A stretch of 64,000 nucleotides of DNA, from contig JACPOA010000031.1 of assembly GCA_016185205.1 (NCBI GenBank), forward strand, positions 62,001-126,000. The letters run 5' to 3'. Positions 54,784 to 64,000 of the stretch are shown here, one piece after another. Under the pieces are notes generated by a model. That model did no database searches, was not told the DNA's origin, and saw only the letters and a program-made list of their open reading frames with translations. Source of the DNA: Hyphomicrobiales bacterium (GTDB lineage: Bacteria; Pseudomonadota; Alphaproteobacteria; Rhizobiales; Xanthobacteraceae). Position numbers and translations under genes: made by a program. Within the stretch, counting starts at the first letter, position 1. Each line of letters opens with the position of its first letter.

Positions 54784-55683
54784 TCACTCCCCGGCTTTCT
54801 CTCCCGTCGATATTTCCTTGGCGCCGAGCGCATCGGCCAGACGCTGCGCGGCCGAACCGGGCTTGAGCGGCTTCTGCTGGCTCTCGTGCGGCGCCCAGCC
54901 CAGCAGCCAGACGATCTCGAAACTCGCGCGCACGCGGCCGTCGGCATCGGCGAAACGGCGCGCATAGATTTCCGTCACCCTGGCCAAGGTCGCGCGCTTG
55001 AGCGGCGTGCGCCGCCGCTCGCTCAACACGTTGGTCGCGCCCATGCGGCGCAGATCGCGCATCAGCGCCAGCGCCGAATCGTAGCGCACGGTGAGCCGAT
55101 CGCTATCGACCACCGGCAAGGCCAGCCCCGCGCGCTGCAGCAGCGCGCCGAGCGCGCGCACATCGGCGAACGGCGCCACGCGCGGCGAAACCCCGCCCTC
55201 GATCTCGCTTTCGGCCTCGGCGAAGGCTTCGCGCAATTCGTTGAGACTGTCGCCGCCGATCAGTGCCGCCAGCAGCAGGCCGTCGGCTTTGAGCGCGCGG
55301 CGGATCTGGATCAGCGTGCCCGGCAGGTCATTGACGAATTGCAGCGCCAGCGCCGACACGACGAGATCGAGCGCGCCGTCGGCAAACGGCAAGGCCTCTT
55401 CGTCAGCGGCGACGCGAAGCGATGAGGTATCGAGCCGTGTCGCCGCGGGCTCGGCGGCGACAATGGTTGCGATCTTGCCGCTCGCGGCCAGCACGCGACG
55501 CACCGCATCGGTCGGCGTGCCGAGATCGACGGCGCGCTCGAACTGGCGCAGCACGGCCGACAGCCGCTCGCCCAGCTCGGCGGCAACCCGGTCGAGCAGG
55601 AAGGTTTCCGGCCCAAGCGCCCGCGCCCGCTGCTGGCGGGCGCGCAGCAGCTTTCGGTCGAAGATGGTGGGGCTCGCTGACAT
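54784..55683 (-). CDS. SAM-dependent methyltransferase, BioC/NDUFAF5-like
   Basis: A 299-residue protein starting MSASPTIFDRKLLRARQQRAR, the characteristic beginning of alphaproteobacterial relatives of mitochondrial NDUFAF5. The SAM fold is degenerate at motif I but has LPFADGALDLVVSALALQFVNDLPGTLIQIRRALKADGLLLAALIGG and DSLNELREAFAEAE. NDUFAF5 hydroxylates an arginine of a complex I subunit; bacterial members may act in complex I or biotin-related modification. It diverges from the ComF gene. Confidence 0.9.
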   Translation of the reverse strand: MSASPTIFDRKLLRARQQRARALGPETFLLDRVAAELGERLSAVLRQFERAVDLGTPTDAVRRVLAASGKIATIVAAEPAATRLDTSSLRVAADEEALPFADGALDLVVSALALQFVNDLPGTLIQIRRALKADGLLLAALIGGDSLNELREAFAEAESEIEGGVSPRVAPFADVRALGALLQRAGLALPVVDSDRLTVRYDSALALMRDLRRMGATNVLSERRRTPLKRATLARVTEIYARRFADADGRVRASFEIVWLLGWAPHESQQKPLKPGSAAQRLADALGAKEISTGEKAGE

Positions 55684-55699
55684 CTGCTACCTTTGCAGC

Positions 55700-56503
55700 A
55701 TGAACGAGCTCGTGTCGGCAAGCCAGAATGAGGCGCCCGCGCGCCTCGCGAGATTTCGCGGGGCCTTAAGCGCCGCGCTGCGGCTAGCGCGCGACGTGGC
55801 CTTGCCGCCGCTGTGCCCGTCCTGCCGCGAGCCGCTCGGCGATGGCGTCGGCCTGTGCGCCACCTGCTGGTCGAAACTGTCGCTGATCGAACCGCCCTAC
55901 TGTGCGCGGCTCGGCATTCCGTTCACCTACGATCCCGGCCCCGGCCTGCTGTCGATGGAGGCGATCGCCGCGCCGCCGGCCTATGACCGCGCGCGCGCCG
56001 CGGTGCGCTATGACGACGTCGCGCGCGCTTTGGTGCTCGCCTTCAAATTCGGCGACCGGCTCGACCTGGCGCCGATGATGGGGCGCTGGATGGCGCGCGC
56101 CGGGCGCGAGCTGCTGGCCGATGCCGACGCGCTGTTGCCGGTGCCGCTGCACTGGCGAAGGCTGTGGGCGCGCCGCTTCAATCAGGCGGCGGCGCTGGCG
56201 GGCGCGATTTCGAACATTGCAGGCGTGCCGGTACTGCATGGCGGCATCAAGCGCGTACGCGCCACGCCGCAGCAGGTCGGCCTTTCAAAGGCCGAACGGG
56301 CCGACAATGTGCAGGGCGCCTTCCGCGTGCCGGCCGAGGAAAAGGCCCTGATTGCCGGCAAACGGCTGGTGCTGATCGATGACGTGCTCACATCGGGGGC
56401 AACCGTCGATACCTGCGCCCGCGCGCTTCTGCGGGCCGGCTGCACCCATGTCGACGTGCTGGTGTTCGCCCGGGTTGTCGCACCGCTACGCACTCCCATA
56501 TAA
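55700..56503 (+). CDS. ComF-family phosphoribosyltransferase-like protein
   Basis: The ATG at 55700 (MNELVSASQNE) begins 267 residues. A zinc-finger-like part has CPSCREP and CATCWSKL. The phosphoribosyltransferase core has ALLPVPLHWRRLWARRFNQAAALA and the PRPP loop LVLIDDVLTSGATVDTCARAL. ComF proteins help in uptake or processing of single-stranded DNA in competent bacteria, and in others are conserved with unknown role. It is followed by grxC, then the nitrilase and DUF1178 genes, all in the same direction. Confidence 0.93.
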   Translation: MNELVSASQNEAPARLARFRGALSAALRLARDVALPPLCPSCREPLGDGVGLCATCWSKLSLIEPPYCARLGIPFTYDPGPGLLSMEAIAAPPAYDRARAAVRYDDVARALVLAFKFGDRLDLAPMMGRWMARAGRELLADADALLPVPLHWRRLWARRFNQAAALAGAISNIAGVPVLHGGIKRVRATPQQVGLSKAERADNVQGAFRVPAEEKALIAGKRLVLIDDVLTSGATVDTCARALLRAGCTHVDVLVFARVVAPLRTPI

Positions 56504-56532
56504 GTGCGGCCGGAAACCGAGCCGAAAGCCCC

Positions 56533-56805
56533 ATGCCGCCCGTCGAAATCTACACTACCCGCTACTGCCCCTATTGCCATGCCGCTAAGGCTTTGTTGAC
56601 CCGCAAAGGCGTAGCCTTCATGGAGATCGACCTGAGCAACCAGCAGAATCGGCGCGACGAAATGATCGAGCGGGCGCAAGGCCGCACGACCGTGCCACAG
56701 ATTTTCATCGGCGACCTCCATGTCGGCGGCAGCGACGACCTGCACGCGCTCGAAGACGACGGCATGCTCGATGCGCTGCTCGCGGGGCAAGGGCAGCCGG
56801 CATGA
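56533..56805 (+). CDS. grxC: Glutaredoxin 3
   Basis: A 90-residue dithiol glutaredoxin with active site CPYC (residues 12-15), cis-Pro in TTVPQIFIGD and GGSDDLHALED for glutathione binding. It reduces disulfides with glutathione. The stop overlaps the start of the next gene (ATGA), so the two are coupled. Confidence 0.96.
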   Translation: MPPVEIYTTRYCPYCHAAKALLTRKGVAFMEIDLSNQQNRRDEMIERAQGRTTVPQIFIGDLHVGGSDDLHALEDDGMLDALLAGQGQPA

Positions 56806-57677
56806 ACGCCAACACTTTCAAGGCCGCGATGATCCAGATGCGTTCGGGGCTGGCGCCCGCCGCCAATCTCGACGCCGCGGTGCGCATGATCGGCGAGGCG
56901 AAATCCGCCGGCGCCGATTACGTGCAGACGCCGGAAATGACCAACATCATGGAGCTCAAGCGCGAGCGGCTGTTCGCCACCATCGTGGAGGAAGCCGCCG
57001 ACACCTCGCTCGCCACCTTGCGCGAGCTCGCGCGCAAGCTCGCGATTTTCATTCACATCGGTTCGCTGGCAATCAAGCTCGCGCCCGAGAAGGCCGCCAA
57101 CCGCTCGTTCCTGATCGCGCCTTCGGGCGACATCGCCGCCCGCTACGACAAGATCCACATGTTCGACGTCGATCTGGCGGGCGGCGAGAGCTATCGAGAA
57201 TCGCGCAACTACCGGCCGGGCGAGCAGGCGGTGCTCTCCGATTTGCCCTGGGGCCGGCTCGGCCTGACGGTCTGCTACGACCTGCGGTTTCCCGCGCTCT
57301 ACCGTGCGCTGGCGGAGGCCGGCGCTACCATGCTGGCGATCCCGTCGGCCTTCACCCAGCAGACCGGCGAGGCGCATTGGCATCTCCTGGTTCGAGCACG
57401 CGCGGTCGAGAATGGCTGCTTCGTGTTCGCCGCCGCGCAAGGCGGCAAGCACGAGAACGGCCGCGAGACTTACGGCCATTCACTGATCGTCGATCCCTGG
57501 GGCCGCATCCTGGCGGAAGGCGGCAGCGAGCCGGGCGTGGTGATGGCCGAGGTCGATCTGGCTGAAGTCGCCAAGGCGCGCGCGCGCATCCCCTCGCTGC
57601 AGCACGGCCGCCGCTTCGAGATCGTCGAGCCGATGGCGGAGCCGGCGCACTTGCACATCGTGCGGGGGGTCGAATGA
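56802..57677 (+). CDS. Carbon-nitrogen hydrolase, Nit1-type deaminated glutathione amidase-like
   Basis: A 291-residue member of the nitrilase superfamily with Glu in QTPEMTN, Lys in YDKIHMFDVDL and the nucleophile in LTVCYDLRFP. VDLAGGESYRESRNYRPGEQ and HWHLLVRARAVENGCFVFAAAQGG are typical of the Nit1/NitFhit group, which repairs deaminated glutathione. Coupling to glutaredoxin supports a glutathione link. Its stop overlaps the next start. Confidence 0.94.
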   Translation: MNANTFKAAMIQMRSGLAPAANLDAAVRMIGEAKSAGADYVQTPEMTNIMELKRERLFATIVEEAADTSLATLRELARKLAIFIHIGSLAIKLAPEKAANRSFLIAPSGDIAARYDKIHMFDVDLAGGESYRESRNYRPGEQAVLSDLPWGRLGLTVCYDLRFPALYRALAEAGATMLAIPSAFTQQTGEAHWHLLVRARAVENGCFVFAAAQGGKHENGRETYGHSLIVDPWGRILAEGGSEPGVVMAEVDLAEVAKARARIPSLQHGRRFEIVEPMAEPAHLHIVRGVE

Positions 57678-58153
57678 TCCGCTACGCGCTCATTTGCGAG
57701 AACGGCCACGGTTTCGAAAGCTGGTTCCAGGATTCGGCGGCCTACGACAAGCAGGCCAAGCGCAAGCTGATCGGCTGCCCACTCTGCGGCTCGAGCCAGG
57801 TCGACAAAGCGATCATGGCGCCGCGGCTTGCGTCGTCGTCAAAGAAGCGCACAGCGCCGCCTGAGGCTGCCGTGCCGCCTGTGGTCGAGCCGGCGCCCGA
57901 AAAAGCGCCGGTGGCGATGATCTCGCCGCAGGAGCAGGAATTCCGCGCCAAGTTGAAGGAGCTGCGCGCGCACCTCACCAAGAATGCCGACGATGTCGGG
58001 CAGAAATTCCCCGAACAAGCGCGCAAGATGCATTATGGCGAGATCGAGCACCGCTCGATTTATGGCGTGGCCTCGCCCGAGGACGCCAAGGACCTGGCCG
58101 AGGAAGGCATCGAATTCCACCCGCTGCCGATCTTGCCGGATGAACGCAATTGA
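57674..58153 (+). CDS. DUF1178 family protein
   Basis: A 159-residue protein with MIRYALICENGHGFESWFQDSAAYDKQ at the start, a Cys pair in IGCPLCGSSQVDKAIMAPRL and a family C-terminus with YGVASPEDAKDLAEEGIEFHPLPILP. A zinc ribbon may be formed by CENGH and CPLC. The function is unknown; it is the last gene of the comF-grxC-nit-DUF1178 run, an arrangement widespread in alphaproteobacteria. Confidence 0.95.
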   Translation: MIRYALICENGHGFESWFQDSAAYDKQAKRKLIGCPLCGSSQVDKAIMAPRLASSSKKRTAPPEAAVPPVVEPAPEKAPVAMISPQEQEFRAKLKELRAHLTKNADDVGQKFPEQARKMHYGEIEHRSIYGVASPEDAKDLAEEGIEFHPLPILPDERN

Positions 58154-58158
58154 AGAGC

Positions 58159-58212
58159 GAATAGTGAGTAGCGAATAGGCAATCGCTGCTCGTTATTCGC
58201 TACTCCCTATTC
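58159..58212. repeat. Long inverted repeat between convergent genes
   Basis: GAATAGTGAGTAGCGAATA (58159-58177) pairs 18 of 19 with 58194-58212 around a 16-base loop; further TATTCGC copies lie beside it. It is AT-rich against a GC-rich background and sits between the convergent DUF1178 and EamA genes, so it may terminate both. Such repeats are scattered through genomes. Confidence 0.7.
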
Positions 58213-58226
58213 GCTATTCGCCGGCT

Positions 58227-59111
58227 TCAATACGCCCACACCAAGAGCGCGACGCCCACGACCACCAGTACGATACCGGCGGCCTCGCGCTGGCTGGTCG
58301 GCTGCTTGAACACGAAGTGCGTCACCGCTTGCGCGAACAGCACCTCGACCAGCGCCAGCGTGCGCACATTCGCGGCCGTGGTGATGGCAAAGCCGAGGAA
58401 CCAGAATTCCGAGGCGAAGGCGCCCATGAAGCCGGCGAACATCGAGGGCTTCCAGGCGCGTGCAATGGCGCGCAGCACCTGCGGATCGTGCAGTGCGAGA
58501 TAGAGCGACAATGACGCCGCCTGGATCACCAGGCCGACCGTGACGGTGAAGGTCGCCGCCAGCACAAAACTCGGATGCCCGAGCGACAGGATGGCGCCGC
58601 GATAGCCGATCGCCGACAGCGCGAACAGCGCGCCGGACAGCAGACCGATGGCGGTCGATCGCGCGGTGCTGACTTGGCCGGCGCCGGGCTTGAGCGAGAT
58701 CGCGATCACGCCGGCGGTCGCGATCAGGATCGCGGTGGCGGATAGCGGCGTGATGCTGTCGCCGAGGAAGATCAGGCCGAACAGCGCGACCGATACCGGC
58801 TCGGTCTTGATATAGGCGTAGGCGACGACGAAGGAGCGCTCGCCCATCACCGAGAGCATGGTGGCGGTGGCGGCGATCTGGGTGAAGGCGCCGGCGAGCA
58901 CCCAGGGCCAGAACGCCAGCGGCGTGGCCGGCAAGGCCTCGCCGGTCGCGCTCATGACGCCGGCGAGAAAAATCAGCGCGAACGGAAAGCCGAACAGGAA
59001 GCGCACATGGGTGGCGCCGACGGTGCCGAGGCGCGCGGTCAGCTCGCGCTGCATGGCGTTGCGCGCGGTCTGCGCCGCGGCGGCGATCAGCGTGAAGACG
59101 GCCCAGAGCAT
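58227..59111 (-). CDS. EamA/DMT-superfamily transporter
   Basis: A 294-residue inner-membrane protein with about ten hydrophobic segments in two EamA repeats (ARLGTVGATHVRFLFGFPFALIFLAG; GLLSGALFALSAIGYRGAILSLGHPSFVLAATF) and family motifs AYAYIKTEPVSVALFGLIFLGD and NVRTLALVEVLFAQAVTHF. It probably exports a metabolite; the substrate cannot be told. Confidence 0.92.
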   Translation of the reverse strand: MLWAVFTLIAAAAQTARNAMQRELTARLGTVGATHVRFLFGFPFALIFLAGVMSATGEALPATPLAFWPWVLAGAFTQIAATATMLSVMGERSFVVAYAYIKTEPVSVALFGLIFLGDSITPLSATAILIATAGVIAISLKPGAGQVSTARSTAIGLLSGALFALSAIGYRGAILSLGHPSFVLAATFTVTVGLVIQAASLSLYLALHDPQVLRAIARAWKPSMFAGFMGAFASEFWFLGFAITTAANVRTLALVEVLFAQAVTHFVFKQPTSQREAAGIVLVVVGVALLVWAY

Positions 59112-59134
59112 GGATTGTGGCTAATGCCGCCCGT

Positions 59135-59491
59135 TCATGCCGCGGCGATGAGGATTTCGGCGGCTGCGGGGAATTCGGTGACCGCGCCCTTCTCGTTGTC
59201 GACCAGCAGGAACAGGTCGAAATAGCGGATGGTGGGCGCTGCCCCGGTGCGTTTGATCACCGACTGCCGCCAGGCTTCGTCATGCGCTTTCTGCGCCGCT
59301 TCAACCGACGGCCAAATATAGACGCCGGCGCCGGTCTTGCCAGTTTCTTTGCCGTTCAGCTCGAGCAGGAAATGCTTGCGCAGCAGTTCCTTGTTGGCGC
59401 GCCATTTCGGCACCACGTGCTTGGCATCCTCGGCCACCTGCGCGCGGCTCCAGCCCTTCGGCGAATTGAATTCGACCAGTTCGAGGATCAT
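59135..59491 (-). CDS. YdhR/ABM-like putative monooxygenase family protein
   Basis: The ATG at 59491 ([19 protein letters not shown]) gives 118 residues; the longer frame upstream is noise over ubiG. It resembles small ferredoxin-like-fold proteins such as Ydh[64 protein letters not shown]. The function in this group is unproven. It overlaps the ubiG stop by four bases, so it is coupled to ubiquinone synthesis genes. Confidence 0.82.
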   Translation of the reverse strand: MILELVEFNSPKGWSRAQVAEDAKHVVPKWRANKELLRKHFLLELNGKETGKTGAGVYIWPSVEAAQKAHDEAWRQSVIKRTGAAPTIRYFDLFLLVDNEKGAVTEFPAAAEILIAAA

Positions 59492-60255
59492 GCGCGCTTC
59501 CCCTGTTTTTCCCGCTCGGCCACCAGCATGTAGTTGACGTCCATGTCGGACGACAATTGCCAGCGGTCGGCGAATAGATTGTAGATCACGCCGCGTTCGC
59601 CGATCACCTGCAGGCCGGCATTTTCGAACGCGGTCTCCAGTTCGGTCGGCGTGACGAACTTGTCCCACTGGTGGGTGCCGCGCGGCAGCCAGCGCAGCAC
59701 ATATTCGGCGCCGACAATCGCCAGCGCAAAACTTTTCAACGTGCGGTTCAAGGTCGCCGCGATCATCAGCCCGCCCGGCTTGACCATCGAGGCGCAGGTC
59801 GCCACGAAGGCCTCGACGTCGACGACATGCTCGACCACCTCCATCGCCAGCACCACGTCGAAACGTTCATGACCGGCGGCCAGGTCCTCGGCGGTGGTGG
59901 CGCGGTAGTCGATTGCGACGCCGCTCTCAACGGCATGCGCGCCAGCCACGGCGATGTTCTCCTCGGAGGGATCGGCGCCGACCATCTGCGCTCCCAGCCG
60001 CGCCAAGGGTTCCGACAAGATGCCGCCGCCGCAGCCGATATCGAGCATGCGCAGGCCCTTCAGGCAGTCGAGCTTCTTGGGGTCGCGGGCAAAGCGCTCG
60101 GAGGCCTGGTCGCGGATATAGCCGAGCCGCACCGGATTGAACTTATGCAGCGACGCCATCGGGCCGCGCGGATCCCACCAGTCGGCGCCCAGGCGCGAAA
60201 ACTGCGCCACTTCAGCGGTATCGATGCTGGTTGCGCGGACTTTCTTGCTCGCCAT
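59488..60255 (-). CDS. ubiG: Ubiquinone biosynthesis O-methyltransferase UbiG
   Basis: The ATG at 60255 ([20 protein letters not shown]) begins 255 residues; a GTG three codons upstream is possible. SAM-binding motif is [19 protein letters not shown]; family marks are [24 protein letters not shown] and [18 protein letters not shown]. It carries out both O-methylations in ubiquinone synthesis. It diverges from lysC, the usual arrangement in Bradyrhizobium-like genomes. Confidence 0.97.
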   Translation of the reverse strand: MASKKVRATSIDTAEVAQFSRLGADWWDPRGPMASLHKFNPVRLGYIRDQASERFARDPKKLDCLKGLRMLDIGCGGGILSEPLARLGAQMVGADPSEENIAVAGAHAVESGVAIDYRATTAEDLAAGHERFDVVLAMEVVEHVVDVEAFVATCASMVKPGGLMIAATLNRTLKSFALAIVGAEYVLRWLPRGTHQWDKFVTPTELETAFENAGLQVIGERGVIYNLFADRWQLSSDMDVNYMLVAEREKQGKRA

Positions 60256-60405
60256 TCGGACCACCTCTAAACACCGCCGTCGGCACGAGTTGCAGACGTG
60301 CCACCCCGCCGGTATGTATACGCGCCTTTTCGGGCCGGCGCTGGGGGCCTCATAAGCCTCACGCCGGCCGCTTATTAACGCCTTTCAGCGCCTCCGGGAA
60401 CGTCA

Positions 60406-61659
60406 ATGGCTCGCCTGGTCATGAAATTCGGCGGAACGTCGGTCGCCGATCTCGACCGCATCCGCAATGTGGCGCGCCACGTCAAGCGCGAGGTCGACGC
60501 CGGCTACGACGTGGCCGTCGTGGTCTCGGCCATGTCGGGCGTGACCAATCAGCTCGTGGCCTGGTGCCGGGACGCGGCCGCGCTGCACGACGCGCGCGAA
60601 TACGACGCCGTGGTGGCGACCGGCGAGCAGGTCACCGCCGGGCTGCTGGCTATCGTGCTGGAAGGCATGGGCGTCAATGCCCGCTCCTGGCAGGGCTGGC
60701 AATTGCCGATCCTGACCGACAACGCGCACGCCTCCGCCCGCATCCTGGACGTGAACGGCGCCGAGCTGATCAAGCGCTTCGAGGAGCGCAAGCAGGTCGC
60801 GGTGATCGCCGGCTTCCAGGGCATCCACAAGGAGACCGGCCGCATCACCACGCTCGGCCGCGGCGGCTCGGACACTTCGGCGGTGGCGATCGCCGCCGCC
60901 ATCAAGGCCGAGCGCTGCGACATCTACACCGACGTCGACGGCGTCTACACCACCGATCCGCGCGTGGTGCCGAAGGCGCACCGCATGGACAAGATCGCGT
61001 TCGAGGAGATGCTCGAGCTTGCTTCCCTCGGCGCCAAGGTGATGCAGGTGCGCTCGGTCGAACTCGGCATGGTGCAGAATGTGCGCATCTTCGTGCGCTC
61101 CAGCTTCGTCAAGCCGGAGGATATCAATCCGCGAGCCAACTTCCTCGGCACGCTTATCTGCGACGAGAGTGAGATCATGGAACAGCAAGTCGTCACCGGC
61201 ATCGCTTTCTCCAAGGACGAGGCACAGATCTCGATCCGCCGCGTCGAGGACAAGCCCGGGGTTGCCGCCGCGATCTTCGGCCCGCTCGCCGACGCCAGCA
61301 TCAATGTCGACATGATCGTGCAGAACGTCTCGGCCGACGGGGCCACCACCGACCTCACCTTCACGGTGCCTTCGGCCGATTACGAGCGTGCCCGGGTCAC
61401 CATCGAAAAAGCCAAGGGGACCATCGGTTTCGAGCGGCTGGACGGCGCCACCGACGTCGCCAAGGTCTCGGTCATCGGCATCGGCATGCGCAGCCATGCC
61501 GGCGTGGCGGCCATGGCGTTCAAGGCGCTGTCCGAGAAGAAGATCAATATCCGGGCCATCACCACCTCTGAGATCAAATTCTCGGTGCTGATCGACGCCG
61601 CCTATACCGAACTGGCGGTGCGCACCCTGCATACGCTGTACGGGCTGGATAAGGCCTAG
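60406..61659 (+). CDS. lysC: Aspartate kinase
   Basis: A 417-residue enzyme phosphorylating aspartate at the entry to lysine, methionine and threonine synthesis. The catalytic domain starts MARLVMKFGGTSVADLDRI and has TLGRGGSDTSAVAIAAA and DIYTDVDGVYTTDPRVV. Two ACT domains follow (ISIRRVEDKPGVAAAIFGPLA; VSVIGIGMRSHAGVAAMAFKAL) and give end-product inhibition. It lies upstream of ptsP in the same direction. Confidence 0.97.
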   Translation: MARLVMKFGGTSVADLDRIRNVARHVKREVDAGYDVAVVVSAMSGVTNQLVAWCRDAAALHDAREYDAVVATGEQVTAGLLAIVLEGMGVNARSWQGWQLPILTDNAHASARILDVNGAELIKRFEERKQVAVIAGFQGIHKETGRITTLGRGGSDTSAVAIAAAIKAERCDIYTDVDGVYTTDPRVVPKAHRMDKIAFEEMLELASLGAKVMQVRSVELGMVQNVRIFVRSSFVKPEDINPRANFLGTLICDESEIMEQQVVTGIAFSKDEAQISIRRVEDKPGVAAAIFGPLADASINVDMIVQNVSADGATTDLTFTVPSADYERARVTIEKAKGTIGFERLDGATDVAKVSVIGIGMRSHAGVAAMAFKALSEKKINIRAITTSEIKFSVLIDAAYTELAVRTLHTLYGLDKA

Positions 61660-61817
61660 CTGCGCCTCTGCCCGCATGCGGGAAGAGGGAAGATGGCTTG
61701 CCCCTTGCATGGCCCATTGGCTATAGCCTGAGCGGAAGACGGTCGCGGTCGTTCGAGTCGCGCGGTCGCACTTCGTACATGTTTGGGCCGTAAACGACGG
61801 CTTTAAAGGACCTGACA

Positions 61818-64000
61818 ATGCGTGGCGCGCTTGGCGGTCCGCGCGTGCTGTTGCGCCGGCTTCGCGAGGTGATGGCGGAGCCGGTCAGCGCGCAGGAACG
61901 CCTCGACAAGGTGGTCGTGCTGATCGCCGCCAACATGGTGGCGGAGGTTTGCTCTGTCTACGTCTTGCGCGTGGACGGAACCCTCGAGCTATACGCCACC
62001 GAGGGCTTGAAGCGCGAGGCGGTGCACGAGACCGTGCTGAAGGCCGACGAAGGCCTGGTCGGCCTGGTGGCCAGCGAAGCCAATCCGGTCAACCTGTCGG
62101 ACGCGCAGAACCACCCGGCCTTCTCGTTCCGCCCGGAAACCGGCGAAGAAATCTATCATTCGTTCCTCGGCGTGCCGGTGCTGCGCGCCGGCAATACGCT
62201 CGGCGTGCTGGTGGTGCAGAACCGCGCCCGCCGCACCTATACCGAAGAGGAAGAAGAAGCGCTGCAGACCACGGCGATGGTGCTCGCCGAGATGATCGCG
62301 TCCGGCGAGCTGTCCGCGCTCGCCCGTCCCGGCGCCGAGCCGGTCGCCCGCCATGCCATGCATATGGCCGGCGCCTCGCTGTCGGACGGCATCGCGCTCG
62401 GCCACGTCGTGCTGCACGAACCGCGCGTCGTCATCACCAATGTAATCGCCGACGACGTGCCGCGCGAGCTCAAGCGTCTGGATGCCGCGATCACCACCTT
62501 GCGCGTGGATCTCGACCGCATGGTGGAGCACCGCGACGTGGCCGACGGCGGCGAGCACCGCGACGTGCTCGAAGCCTATCGCATGTTCTCTTACGACCAG
62601 GGCTGGCTGCACAAAATCAGCGAGGCGGTGTCCACGGGCCTGACCGCGGAAGCCGGCGTCGAGCGCGTGCAGTCCGATACCCGCGCGCGCATGTTGCGCG
62701 CCTCCGATCCCTATCTGCGCGACCGCCTGCACGATCTCGACGACCTCGCCAACCGGCTGATGCGGGTGCTGATGGGGCAGGATCACGCCCCGACCAAGGA
62801 ACAGCTGCCGGAAAACGCCATCGTGGTGGCGCGCTCCATGGGCCCGGCGGCGCTGCTCGACTACGACCGAAAGAGACTGCGCGGCCTGGTGCTGGAGGAA
62901 GGCGGGCCAACCTCGCATGTCTCGATCGTGGCGCGCGCGCTCGGCATTCCGACGGTCGGCGAAATCGTCAATGCCACCGGCCTGGTCGAGCCCGGCGATG
63001 CCATCATCGTCGACGGCTCGACCGGCCATATTCACATGCGTCCGCCGCAGGATATCCAAGCGGCCTATGGCGAGCGGGTAAAGCTGCGCGCCCGCCGCCA
63101 GGCGCAATACCGCGCGCTGCGCGAGCGCCCTTGCGTGACCAAGGACGGCGAGAAGATTGCGCTGATGATCAATGCGGGCCTCACCATCGACCTGCCGCAT
63201 ATCGCGGAAACCGGCGCCGCCGGCATTGGCCTGTTCCGCACCGAATTGCAGTTCATGGTGGCGCCCACGCTGCCGCGCACCGGCGAACAATCGACGCTCT
63301 ATCGCACGGTGCTCGACGCCGCCGGCAAGAAACCGGTGACCTTCCGCACCCTCGATATCGGCGGCGACAAGGTGCTGCCCTATATGCGCAATTTCGAGGA
63401 GGAGAATCCGGCGCTGGGCTGGCGCGCGATCCGGCTCGGGCTCGACCGTCCCGGCCTGCTGCGCAGCCAGGTGCGCGCGCTGCTGCGAGCCGCCGGGGGG
63501 CGCGAATTGCGCGTGATGTTCCCGATGATCGCCACGGTGGAGGAATTCGACCGCGCCAAGGCGCTGGTCGAGGTCGAGCTCACCCATCTGCGCCGGCACG
63601 GCCATATGCTGCCCGAGCGGGTGCAGATCGGCACCATGCTGGAGGTGCCCTCGCTGCTGTTCCAGCTTGATGAGCTGCTGGATCGCGTGGATTTCCTCTC
63701 GGTCGGCTCCAACGATCTGATGCAATTCCTTTATGCCGCCGATCGCGGCAATGCCCGCGTGTCGGATCGCTTCGATCCGCTGTCGGCGCCAGTGCTGCGC
63801 GCGCTCAAGGACATCGCCGACAAGGCGCGCAAGCACGGCAAGCCGGTGGCGCTATGCGGCGAACTGGCCTCGCAGCCGATCGGCGCGCTGGCGCTTGCCA
63901 TTATTGGCTATCGCTCGCTGTCGCTGTCGCCGTCAGCGGTCGGTCCGGTCAAGGCGATGCTGCTCGAACTCGATTGCAAGAAGGGCGCGGCCGCCATCCT
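61818..64000 (+). CDS. ptsP: Phosphoenolpyruvate-protein phosphotransferase PtsP (EI-Ntr), 3' end cut by window edge
   Basis: From an ATG with AAAGGA eight bases upstream the frame is open to the window end, about 727 codons of a protein usually near 755. An N-terminal GAF domain (about 20-170: VCSVYVLRVDGTLELYATEGL, LGVPVLRAGNTLGVLVVQNR) precedes the EI domain. The phosphorylated His is in EGGPTSHVSIVARALGIP (about H367). The PEP-binding barrel follows (GLFRTELQFMVA, TFRTLDIGGDKVLPYM, VGSNDLMQFLYAADRGN, VALCGELAS). PtsP starts the nitrogen phosphotransferase cascade (EI-Ntr, NPr, EIIA-Ntr) that links nitrogen state, often sensed by GAF binding of glutamine, to metabolism and potassium transport. 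Confidence 0.96.
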   Translation, partial: MRGALGGPRVLLRRLREVMAEPVSAQERLDKVVVLIAANMVAEVCSVYVLRVDGTLELYATEGLKREAVHETVLKADEGLVGLVASEANPVNLSDAQNHPAFSFRPETGEEIYHSFLGVPVLRAGNTLGVLVVQNRARRTYTEEEEEALQTTAMVLAEMIASGELSALARPGAEPVARHAMHMAGASLSDGIALGHVVLHEPRVVITNVIADDVPRELKRLDAAITTLRVDLDRMVEHRDVADGGEHRDVLEAYRMFSYDQGWLHKISEAVSTGLTAEAGVERVQSDTRARMLRASDPYLRDRLHDLDDLANRLMRVLMGQDHAPTKEQLPENAIVVARSMGPAALLDYDRKRLRGLVLEEGGPTSHVSIVARALGIPTVGEIVNATGLVEPGDAIIVDGSTGHIHMRPPQDIQAAYGERVKLRARRQAQYRALRERPCVTKDGEKIALMINAGLTIDLPHIAETGAAGIGLFRTELQFMVAPTLPRTGEQSTLYRTVLDAAGKKPVTFRTLDIGGDKVLPYMRNFEEENPALGWRAIRLGLDRPGLLRSQVRALLRAAGGRELRVMFPMIATVEEFDRAKALVEVELTHLRRHGHMLPERVQIGTMLEVPSLLFQLDELLDRVDFLSVGSNDLMQFLYAADRGNARVSDRFDPLSAPVLRALKDIADKARKHGKPVALCGELASQPIGALALAIIGYRSLSLSPSAVGPVKAMLLELDCKKGAAAI

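Overview
The window is high-GC alphaproteobacterial DNA. Gene content and order (cobS-cobT near rpmB; aroK-aroB-CNNM; xerD-accA; secA, argJ and mutT; ubiG/lysC/ptsP; CarD, FdxA and a SUV3-like helicase) point to Hyphomicrobiales, most like the Bradyrhizobium/Rhodopseudomonas/Xanthobacteraceae group. This is judged by eye from family knowledge, not by a search.

Positions 1 to about 20.3 kb are an accessory region: lower and patchy GC, an IS remnant, pseudogenes and genes of mobile elements and defence. In order it holds a partial SDR oxidoreductase running off the left edge; an IS5-family transposase whose 5' half is inverted in place; a large tyrosine recombinase; an unknown gene; a DUF3987 protein; a MobV/Pre-like relaxase with an inverted repeat (possible oriT) upstream; an XRE regulator with an HNH endonuclease, facing a nuclease-like gene across a perfect 16-bp palindrome; and a co-directional cluster of metallophosphoesterase, FtsH-like AAA+/M41 protease without membrane segment, ExoI-like DEDDh exonuclease and VbhA-like antitoxin. 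An LLM oxidoreductase follows. Then comes a SPARTA defence operon, TIR-APAZ plus short prokaryotic Argonaute, translationally coupled. The region ends at a 32-nt remnant of the 3' end of initiator tRNA-fMet, a REP-like palindrome, a cyanase remnant and an intact tRNA-Arg(CCT).

From about 20.6 kb to the end the DNA is mostly core chromosome: envelope and secretion (M48 lipoprotein, OmpA-like protein, L,D-transpeptidase, SecA, parvulin PPIase), transcription/translation (CarD, L28, SUV3-like helicase), cobaltochelatase CobST, shikimate pathway AroKB, AccA, XerD, ArgJ, MutT, glutaredoxin, UbiG, LysC and PtsP (cut by the right edge). Small accessory items sit among them: a MNT/HEPN pair, an amidohydrolase remnant, a low-GC fragment at about 46 kb, and several palindromic intergenic repeats.

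The best-supported special system is SPARTA, known from other bacteria to sense invading plasmids through guide RNA and to deplete NAD(P)+. The best candidate for something less described is the 9.4 to 15.7 kb cluster, which joins a nuclease-like protein, phosphoesterase, unfoldase-protease and 3'-5' exonuclease in one apparent operon next to a restriction-like HNH/XRE pair.
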